NCBI GenBank assembly: GCA_947427985.1
Contig: CANEKB010000048.1
Location: forward strand, 1-7,953
DNA length: 7,953 nt
Direction: 5' to 3'
DNA from: an uncultured Candidatus Saccharibacteria bacterium
GTDB lineage: Bacteria; Patescibacteriota; Saccharimonadia; Saccharimonadales; Saccharimonadaceae
Position numbers and translations under genes: made by a program. A model generated the notes under the pieces. That model was not told the origin of the DNA. It saw only the letters and a list, made by a program, of their open reading frames with translations, and ran no database searches. Shown one piece after another: positions 1-4,514 of the stretch. Every line of letters begins with the position of its first letter. The first letter of the stretch is position 1.

Positions 1-15
1 CCTTTGCTTTTTCCT

Positions 16-45
16 ATTATACCCCCCCCCGGAAACACAATACAA
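16..45 (-). promoter_or_regulatory. Probable promoter with a G9 tract in the spacer, for a gene beyond the left edge
   Basis: A perfect TATAAT lies on the minus strand at 21-16 and is directly preceded by nine consecutive G at 30-22. A weak -35 (TTGTAT, 45-40, 18-bp spacing, only TTG matching consensus) can be drawn. Unlike most other promoters in this window there is no TG extension, because the G tract fills that place. An AGGA follows the -10. The gene it would serve is outside the window, so the role is inferred. A homopolymer here could change spacer length by slippage. Confidence 0.45.
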
Positions 46-53
46 GTAGTTAG

Positions 54-686
54 CTAGCGCGAAAAACGTACAGATAAATAAACTAGGCTAATTACGGTGA
101 GCAAGACCAAAAAGGTGGCAGAGAAACCCGACCAAAAGCCAAACCGTTTCGAACCAGACTGAATTCCAACCAAAGTCGCAGCCGAAATTGCAGAACTCAC
201 ATGGTCAGTGTCCGAAGCCATGTCGCTAGGTAAATTTGAACCAACACCATAACCATCATCTCCTGTAGCAATTCCGAAAGCTGGCGCTTCCCCACCAGTA
301 CGCGGCACCTCGACTAAATTAAGCATCGCGACATCACGCGGGCCAGTGACTATAGTAAAATAGTTTTCAGTATGGGTCGGTTCGTTAAATTCAAAAGGCA
401 AATCATCAGGCGAGTCGTCAGACGCATCACTACCAGGATCGTCTGAAGGTTCAACTTCGGAAACTGAGCCCAAGTCGTCAATCGTCGGCAAATCCGTAAT
501 TTCGGGGGCCGACGGAATATCGACCGGAGATTGCGAGATGTTTATATCCGGTTCGGTGGACGCTTGCGTCGAAACCAGTTGTTCAGCTAAAAACTGTTGG
601 CTCAGGATGAAGCTGGCGCCAAAAACCGCCAGTACTGCTAGACACAAAGACTTGCGTCGCATCAAGAAATCCCAAAGCTTTCCCAT
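54..686 (-). CDS. Acidic, two-TM membrane or surface protein of unknown function (210 aa)
   Basis: I do not recognise this family. Residues 12-30 form a hydrophobic segment after a basic start (signal anchor). Residues 46-100 are a low-complexity stretch rich in Asp, Ser, Pro and Glu, and residues 182-204 form a second membrane span followed by a short basic tail (RFSR). The middle should therefore lie outside the membrane, with both ends inside. A VPRTGG stretch at 127-132 resembles a sortase signal, but it sits about 50 residues before the membrane span instead of directly beside it. The ATG at 686 was chosen because it lies exactly 6 nt after a TGC-TATAAT box, the leaderless arrangement also seen for hisS. 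A longer reading of the frame would run into hisS and its promoter. Met9 (662) is an alternative start but has no good ribosome binding site. It is transcribed divergently from hisS. Confidence 0.8.
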   Translation of the reverse strand: MGKLWDFLMRRKSLCLAVLAVFGASFILSQQFLAEQLVSTQASTEPDINISQSPVDIPSAPEITDLPTIDDLGSVSEVEPSDDPGSDASDDSPDDLPFEFNEPTHTENYFTIVTGPRDVAMLNLVEVPRTGGEAPAFGIATGDDGYGVGSNLPSDMASDTDHVSSAISAATLVGIQSGSKRFGFWSGFSATFLVLLTVISLVYLSVRFSR

Positions 687-692
687 ACTACC

Positions 693-721
693 ATTATAGC
701 ATAAACAACCGTAAAATGCAA
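693..721 (-). promoter_or_regulatory. Leaderless promoter of the 210-aa membrane protein
   Basis: On the minus strand TGC-TATAAT (701-693) is followed by 6 nt and then the ATG at 686. A partial -35, TTGCAT (721-716), sits 17 bp upstream. Transcription would be expected to begin at or next to the A of the start codon, giving an mRNA without a 5' leader. It is back to back with the hisS promoter. Confidence 0.75.
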
Positions 722-737
722 TATCGACCAGATTCTG

Positions 738-746
738 TGTTATAAT
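738..746 (+). promoter_or_regulatory. Leaderless extended -10 promoter of hisS
   Basis: TGT-TATAAT at 738-746 lies 6 nt before the hisS ATG at 753. No convincing -35 is present at 16-18 bp, so the TG extension probably carries recognition. No Shine-Dalgarno sequence could fit between the expected start of transcription and the ATG. The element therefore also fixes the choice of start codon. Confidence 0.75.
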
Positions 747-752
747 TAGAGT

Positions 753-2054
753 ATGAAAAAGTTCAATACCTCCCCAATTAGTGGTATGCAAGAATTGCTG
801 CCGGGCCTACAAACTGAATTTGACCGTCTCAAGGCGGGTATTGAGGAGGCATTTCATCGTCACGGCTATCAACATATCGAAACACCAACGATTGACCGGA
901 CAGAAATCCTCTTAGCGAAAGCTGGCGGCGATACTGAGAAGCAGATTTATAAAGTTGTCAAAACTGCCGAAACCGCTGATGACGCTGATCAGGCGCTGCG
1001 CTTCGACCACACTGTACCATTAGCACGCTACACCGTCGAACACACCAACGATCTGGCTTTTCCTTTTAAGGTCACTCAAGTTGGTCGAAATTTCCGCGGG
1101 GAGCGAGCACAAAAGGGGCGTTTTCGCGAATTCTATCAGTGCGATGTCGACGTAATTGGCTGGGGTAAGCTACCGTTTGGCTACGATGCGGACGTAATCA
1201 GCACATTGATCGACGCCCTAAAGATATTGCCCCTACCAGGAGATGGTTTTTTGGTGAGAATTAGTAACCGTAAATTGCTCTCTGGCTTACTGGCTTCGAT
1301 GAACCTTGAACAGCATGCGACAGACATTTTCAGCATTATTGATCATGCCGAGAAAGTGCCGACTGAGGCTACGCAAAAGGCGTTCACCGATCTTGGTATT
1401 GGTAGTGAGAATGTTGTAAAAATCACAACATTTATGGAGATCCGCGGAAGTCGTAAAGATGTCGTCGGGAAGCTACTTGCGCTCGAAAATAGTAACGAAA
1501 CATTTGTAGCGGGCGTAAACGAGTTAGCTATTGTACTTGAGCTGCTAGAAGGCCAGGGCCTCGGCAACGTAATTACCGCCGATATGTTAATCGTGCGCGG
1601 TTTAGATTACTACACTGGCACAGTATTTGAAACAATCGTACCGGATCACCGCGAAATCGGCTCGATCTGTGGTGGGGGTCGCTATGAGAATTTGGCCGGC
1701 AATTATAATACACAAGCGATGCCGGGCGTAGGCGGATCGATTGGCTTGACGAGACTCTTCTATCTGCTGCAAAATTACGGTATGGTTCATACGAGCGAGC
1801 TGAAGCCGGTTGATATTTGCGTCATTCCCTTCGGTGAGTCGGAAATTCCAGCCGCAAACAAACTAGCGGAGAAGCTACGTGCTGCCGGCAAAAGTGTTGA
1901 TCTTGAATATGCTGGCAAAGGATTGGGCGACAAGATGAAATACGCTGGTCGTGTCGCAAATTATGCTATTGTAGTCGGCGAAAACGAGGTCCGTTCCGGA
2001 AAGTATATGATCAAGGACCTCACTACCGGTGAAAGCGAAGAGCTAGTGTTCTAG
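753..2054 (+). CDS. hisS: Histidyl-tRNA synthetase
   Basis: This class II aminoacyl-tRNA synthetase joins histidine to tRNA-His in the cytoplasm using ATP. At 433 residues it is of normal length. The catalytic domain fills about 1-330. It has the N-terminal ISGMQELLPG segment typical of HisRS (9-18), LRFDHTVPLAR (82-92), motif 2 as NFRGERAQKGRFREF (113-127), the histidine-specific VRGLDYYTG (281-289), GGGRYENL (307-314) and motif 3 near GVGGSIGLTRLF (about 325-336). The C-terminal anticodon-binding domain runs from about 350 to the end and includes IKDLTTGE near the terminus. All expected catalytic signatures are present, so it should be active. The start at 753 rests on the -10 box 6 nt upstream and on the family's usual N-terminus. 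The gene stands alone on its strand, divergent from the 210-aa membrane protein and convergent with the DsbA-like gene. Confidence 0.97.
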   Translation: MKKFNTSPISGMQELLPGLQTEFDRLKAGIEEAFHRHGYQHIETPTIDRTEILLAKAGGDTEKQIYKVVKTAETADDADQALRFDHTVPLARYTVEHTNDLAFPFKVTQVGRNFRGERAQKGRFREFYQCDVDVIGWGKLPFGYDADVISTLIDALKILPLPGDGFLVRISNRKLLSGLLASMNLEQHATDIFSIIDHAEKVPTEATQKAFTDLGIGSENVVKITTFMEIRGSRKDVVGKLLALENSNETFVAGVNELAIVLELLEGQGLGNVITADMLIVRGLDYYTGTVFETIVPDHREIGSICGGGRYENLAGNYNTQAMPGVGGSIGLTRLFYLLQNYGMVHTSELKPVDICVIPFGESEIPAANKLAEKLRAAGKSVDLEYAGKGLGDKMKYAGRVANYAIVVGENEVRSGKYMIKDLTTGESEELVF

Positions 2055-2064
2055 CGAGCAGGCA

Positions 2065-2098
2065 GAGCTGGCAACAGTATAATATACTATGCCAGCTC
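2065..2098. terminator. Shared hairpin between convergent genes, without a U tract
   Basis: A 9-bp stem GAGCTGGCA/TGCCAGCTC (2065-2073 with 2090-2098) encloses a second inverted repeat AGTATA/TATACT (2076-2081 with 2083-2088). It fills most of the 52-bp gap between the stops of hisS and the DsbA-like gene and can fold on either strand. No run of T follows it in either direction, unlike the other terminators in this window. It may be an unusual two-way terminator or an RNA 3'-end stabiliser. Confidence 0.6.
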
Positions 2099-2106
2099 CC
2101 GAATAG

Positions 2107-2847
2107 CTACTGCTCAGTCTTACCGAGGCCTGCATCAAGATAACGTAAGACGTAATCCCATCCCCAACTACTATCGAACCCAGCCATTGTAAAATCGTTA
2201 AACTGGAAATACGGCATACCTTGGGCAACCTGAAGCGCGCGTTTAGTATTGCGATCTAATTCTTCGGCTGAGCTATGGTTCGCTACACATTGATCGAACT
2301 GGTCGCTAAGTCCAGCCTCGTGACCAATCTCTAACCAGTAATTTTCTGGCATGTTTTTAATTGGGGCGGCAGTCTTGCTATTACCGATTCCCTTCGAATG
2401 GTAATCCTTCCAGAGCCCCGCAATCGCGCCATGGTAGAAATCCCAGAATTTACTCTCTTGCGCAGCGCAATAAGCCGCCTCAGCCGCATCGCGCGAATAC
2501 TGGCTGCCGCTAGCTTCATAAAGATAGTCGGTCAAGCGGATTTCGAAGAGAATGTTATTATCGGCAAGATACTGCTGAAATTCATCCCAGTTTTCCATTA
2601 CAACCCGCGAGAAGACGTCGCAATATGGGCACATCAAGTCGGTATACATAATGTAATAATTCTTTGCGTCGCGATCACCAACCGTGGTCGCCTCGCTCCA
2701 AGCCTCGTCGCCTGGAGCCCGGCGCGTTGATGAATTGGCGATAATAATTACAAAAAACAGCACGATTATAGCAATAATCGCAATTGTGCGGACAATCCGA
2801 CCAACATTGCTAGTTTTGCTTTCGATGCTTTCCGTAGCTTCAGACAT
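2107..2847 (-). CDS. Membrane-anchored DsbA-like thioredoxin-fold protein (CPYC)
   Basis: This is a probable thiol-disulfide oxidoreductase of 246 residues. One N-terminal membrane span (about 18-37) with a short hydrophilic start should place the catalytic part outside the membrane. The domain begins with a DLMCPYC segment (active-site Cys73 and Cys76), has the helical insertion typical of DsbA-like proteins (AAYCAAQESKFWDFYHGA, about 124-141), and ends with GMPYFQFN (210-217), where Pro212 matches the cis-Pro loop. Further cysteines occur at 127 and 187. The ATG at 2847 was preferred over the adjacent one at 2850 because AAGGAG (2860-2855) is then 7 nt away; the gap is only 4 nt for 2850. 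The start overlaps the end of the upstream CPTC membrane gene by 8 nt, so translation is probably coupled. Whether it oxidises, isomerises or reduces cannot be read from sequence alone, and no DsbB or VKOR homologue is in view. Confidence 0.88.
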   Translation of the reverse strand: MSEATESIESKTSNVGRIVRTIAIIAIIVLFFVIIIANSSTRRAPGDEAWSEATTVGDRDAKNYYIMYTDLMCPYCDVFSRVVMENWDEFQQYLADNNILFEIRLTDYLYEASGSQYSRDAAEAAYCAAQESKFWDFYHGAIAGLWKDYHSKGIGNSKTAAPIKNMPENYWLEIGHEAGLSDQFDQCVANHSSAEELDRNTKRALQVAQGMPYFQFNDFTMAGFDSSWGWDYVLRYLDAGLGKTEQ

Positions 2848-3553
2848 CATTCTTCTCCTTTTGATTAACTTTTACGCCGGAATCACTAGAGACGAGCTGC
2901 TCCTTGACGGCGTGTCGACGACAAAATTCTTCACTCGTAATCATTACGAAAGCATCTTTTCCGATGCGTTTTAAGGTAAAAAGTGCTAGCAGAATTGCCG
3001 CCGCCGTAAGTAGCCCAGAAATCGTACTAGCAAGAGCATAGCTACTCGAGCTAAAGACTGCGCCGAGTACCGGAGCAAGCAAAGTCGTCCCGCAAGTCGG
3101 GCAGCCGGAACCTAATACTGCTAGGCCGGCCGCAAGGCCAGCGTTTTGGAGATTATCGGAATTTTTTGTGGCGACTTTAGCCTTCGCGTCAGCTTTCCTA
3201 CCCTGGCGACGCTTGCGCCAAACCAGTATTACTAGGCCAATCAAAATGCTCTGCAATATCGTCACAACAAAGAGCAGAAGCCAATCCCAGAAATTTCGCC
3301 CCACGCCGAAAATTCCCAAGAACCCGTCACGGATGATCGCTAATTTCCCACCAAAATCCGTCGCCCAAAAGAGGCTAAAAGCCGCCGTACTCCCCGAGAG
3401 CAAATTCATCAAAGTTCCAAAAATCACAAAAGTCAGCGCGAAAGTGAGGAGAAATTTTGGGTCGCGAGTTGCCAAAATAATACCAGAAAAAGCCATTTTC
3501 CATTCATCCAGCCAACGATCTAGCCGATGTCCAATCTTCGCTCCACTTGTCAT
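2840..3553 (-). CDS. Polytopic membrane protein with intramembrane CPTC motif, unknown family (237 aa)
   Basis: I do not recognise a named family. Hydrophobic segments lie at about 33-52, 88-112, 138-166 and 171-195, with a weaker one near 56-66. A basic, Lys/Arg/Ala-rich linker at 113-131 should be cytoplasmic. The striking feature is GSGCPTCGTTLLAP (148-161), with Cys151 and Cys154 inside a small-residue-rich membrane segment. A CxxC in such a position suggests redox exchange or metal binding. The only other cysteine is Cys211, in the C-terminal tail. The gene overlaps the following DsbA-like gene by 8 nt and the two form an operon. The start at 3553 was chosen because it lies exactly 6 nt after TGC-TACAAT (leaderless); an in-frame ATG at 3571 lies upstream of that -10 box and is unlikely. 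Function as a redox partner of the DsbA-like protein is inferred from context. Confidence 0.85.
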   Translation of the reverse strand: MTSGAKIGHRLDRWLDEWKMAFSGIILATRDPKFLLTFALTFVIFGTLMNLLSGSTAAFSLFWATDFGGKLAIIRDGFLGIFGVGRNFWDWLLLFVVTILQSILIGLVILVWRKRRQGRKADAKAKVATKNSDNLQNAGLAAGLAVLGSGCPTCGTTLLAPVLGAVFSSSSYALASTISGLLTAAAILLALFTLKRIGKDAFVMITSEEFCRRHAVKEQLVSSDSGVKVNQKEKNDV

Positions 3554-3559
3554 GTTTAT

Positions 3560-3568
3560 ATTGTAGCA
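3560..3568 (-). promoter_or_regulatory. Leaderless extended -10 promoter of the CPTC/DsbA-like operon
   Basis: TGC-TACAAT on the minus strand (3568-3560) is followed by 6 nt and the ATG at 3553. The -35 position holds only TTCTTT, which belongs to the T-rich tail of the preceding gene's terminator, so there is no real -35. The arrangement matches the leaderless promoters of hisS and the 210-aa gene. Confidence 0.7.
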
Positions 3569-3580
3569 CACTTTTTCAGG

Positions 3581-3610
3581 TAAAAGAAAGCCGCCCCGTG
3601 AGGAGCGGCT
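3581..3610 (-). terminator. Rho-independent terminator of the 219-aa membrane gene
   Basis: On the minus strand the arm AGCCGCTCC (3610-3602) pairs with GGGGCGGCT (3597-3589) around a 4-nt loop, with one internal A/C mismatch, and is followed by TTTCTTTT (3588-3581 region). It lies just after the stop at 3644. Its T tract reaches into the upstream part of the next promoter. Confidence 0.85.
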
Positions 3611-3643
3611 GGGTTACTTGGGGTGAGTGAAAATGTTTTCATT

Positions 3644-4303
3644 TCAGTAGTACCCGCGTTGCTGCCGGCGGCGTTGCTCCGCATAAGCGAAAGCATCATA
3701 CTCGGCGTCAGCGCGTTTCATGATGGCGTCGGCCGTGAAATATCCGCCCAGTAGCGCCGCCACAACGACGATAATAGCAAAATACGCTATCAGGGCATCG
3801 CCTTTTTTCTTGCTGCTCGACCGAGACTTGCTACCGCCGAACAACGTCTCAACTACTCGCCCAAAAGCGCTGGGCGCTTGGCGAGCAAAGCTCATCATGT
3901 TGTGAATCTGGGCGTAACTGTTCCAGCCGGCCGTCGCAAGATAGGCGAAAGACCTCTCTTCCCAAGCTCGACGCAGTGACGTTAGCCAGATGCGCACGCC
4001 GCTCAGGACGATTGGCACTCCGACTAACAGATAGAGCAAATCCGAGGCCAAAAGCTCGACGCGCATGATAATATCCGGATCAACCTCCAATAACTGTAGG
4101 AAAAACGGTGCTACCATGAGCAGGATATAACCATAGACCATGGTAAACCCCGCTATAGCCATAACATAGCCGCAGATAATTTCCCGCCGAAAGCTACCGC
4201 CGATTTTCTTCGATTCAGACCAGTAGCGTCCGACATACGACGCGTTGGCCCAGGAAATTGCAAAGTTAATCGCTAAAAGCATAAAAAGCAGGATATATTT
4301 CAT
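3644..4303 (-). CDS. Four-TM membrane protein of unknown function (219 aa)
   Basis: I do not recognise this family. Predicted membrane segments are at about 2-20, 41-66, 85-108 and 168-190. Residues 110-165 form a probably cytoplasmic, mostly polar stretch with several aromatic residues (GWNSYAQIHNMMSFARQ) and a Ser/Lys-rich linker (SKSRSSSKKK) before the last span. The C-terminal tail is rich in Arg, Gln and Tyr and ends RRRQQRGYY. The start at 4303 is supported by AGGGTG (4315-4310) six nt upstream and by a promoter that gives a leader of roughly 37 nt. The longer in-frame extension would run through that promoter and is rejected. It is divergent from the 606-aa membrane-anchored protein, with promoters back to back, which may mean related roles or joint control. 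It ends at its own terminator. Confidence 0.82.
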   Translation of the reverse strand: MKYILLFMLLAINFAISWANASYVGRYWSESKKIGGSFRREIICGYVMAIAGFTMVYGYILLMVAPFFLQLLEVDPDIIMRVELLASDLLYLLVGVPIVLSGVRIWLTSLRRAWEERSFAYLATAGWNSYAQIHNMMSFARQAPSAFGRVVETLFGGSKSRSSSKKKGDALIAYFAIIVVVAALLGGYFTADAIMKRADAEYDAFAYAEQRRRQQRGYY

Positions 4304-4346
4304 CTTCTTCACCCTTTCAATGTTCGACTCCCCCCAAGTTACTATA

Positions 4347-4375
4347 ATTATAGCATATCTAACCAAAAAAGGCAA
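4347..4375 (-). promoter_or_regulatory. Promoter of the 219-aa membrane gene
   Basis: On the minus strand TTGCCT (4375-4370, four of six consensus bases) and TATAAT (4352-4347) are 17 bp apart, and TGC directly precedes the -10. Transcription should start near 4340, giving a leader of about 37 nt that includes a six-G run (4335-4330) and the Shine-Dalgarno site. The -35 is only 7 nt from the -35 of the opposite promoter. Confidence 0.8.
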
Positions 4376-4382
4376 TTCTATA

Positions 4383-4411
4383 TTGACATTTTCAAGCATG
4401 TGTGCTATAAT
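4383..4411 (+). promoter_or_regulatory. Full-consensus promoter of the 606-aa protein gene
   Basis: TTGACA (4383-4388), a 17-bp spacer ending in TGC, and TATAAT (4406-4411) match the sigma-70-type consensus at every position and also carry the extended -10. It is among the strongest promoters one could draw from sequence. Transcription should begin near 4418. Confidence 0.92.
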
Positions 4412-4418
4412 GATAAAT

Positions 4419-4440
4419 GGTATAGTTTTTTAGCAATACC
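4419..4440 (+). promoter_or_regulatory. Short hairpin at the 5' end of the 606-aa gene's mRNA
   Basis: GGTAT (4419-4423) and ATACC (4436-4440) can pair around a 12-nt, T-rich loop. The hairpin would begin within one or two nt of the predicted transcription start, a position where stem-loops are known to protect mRNA from 5'-end-dependent decay. The stem is short, so the call is modest. The rest of the leader, up to 4503, has no clear structure. Confidence 0.35.
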
Positions 4441-4514
4441 GCGCATTTTAACATATTCCTAAAAAAGCGATTCCAACAATCTTGAGGTTTCAAAAACGAA
4501 AATGGAGGGTAAAA

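Noticed and set aside
687..791. A 35-residue N-terminal extension of the 210-aa protein that overlaps hisS
   Set aside because: It runs through both promoters and into the hisS coding start. The ATG at 686, with a -10 box 6 nt upstream, explains the gene better.
2398..2974. Plus-strand open frames opposite the DsbA-like gene and the end of the CPTC gene
   Set aside because: They are shadows of well-supported minus-strand genes, with no ribosome binding site and no recognisable domain.
3554..3571. Upstream ATG at 3571 for the CPTC protein, adding MCYNIN
   Set aside because: This ATG lies upstream of the TACAAT box, so the transcript from that promoter would not contain it.
2840..3646. Possible UGA recoding as in Gracilibacteria/SR1
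   Set aside because: The frames of the CPTC gene and the 219-aa gene both end at TGA, directly followed by overlap structure or a terminator, as expected for normal stops.
4330..4335. Six-G run in the leader of the 219-aa gene as a second slippage site
   Set aside because: It is short and lies in an untranslated leader outside the promoter spacer, so a length change would have little clear effect.
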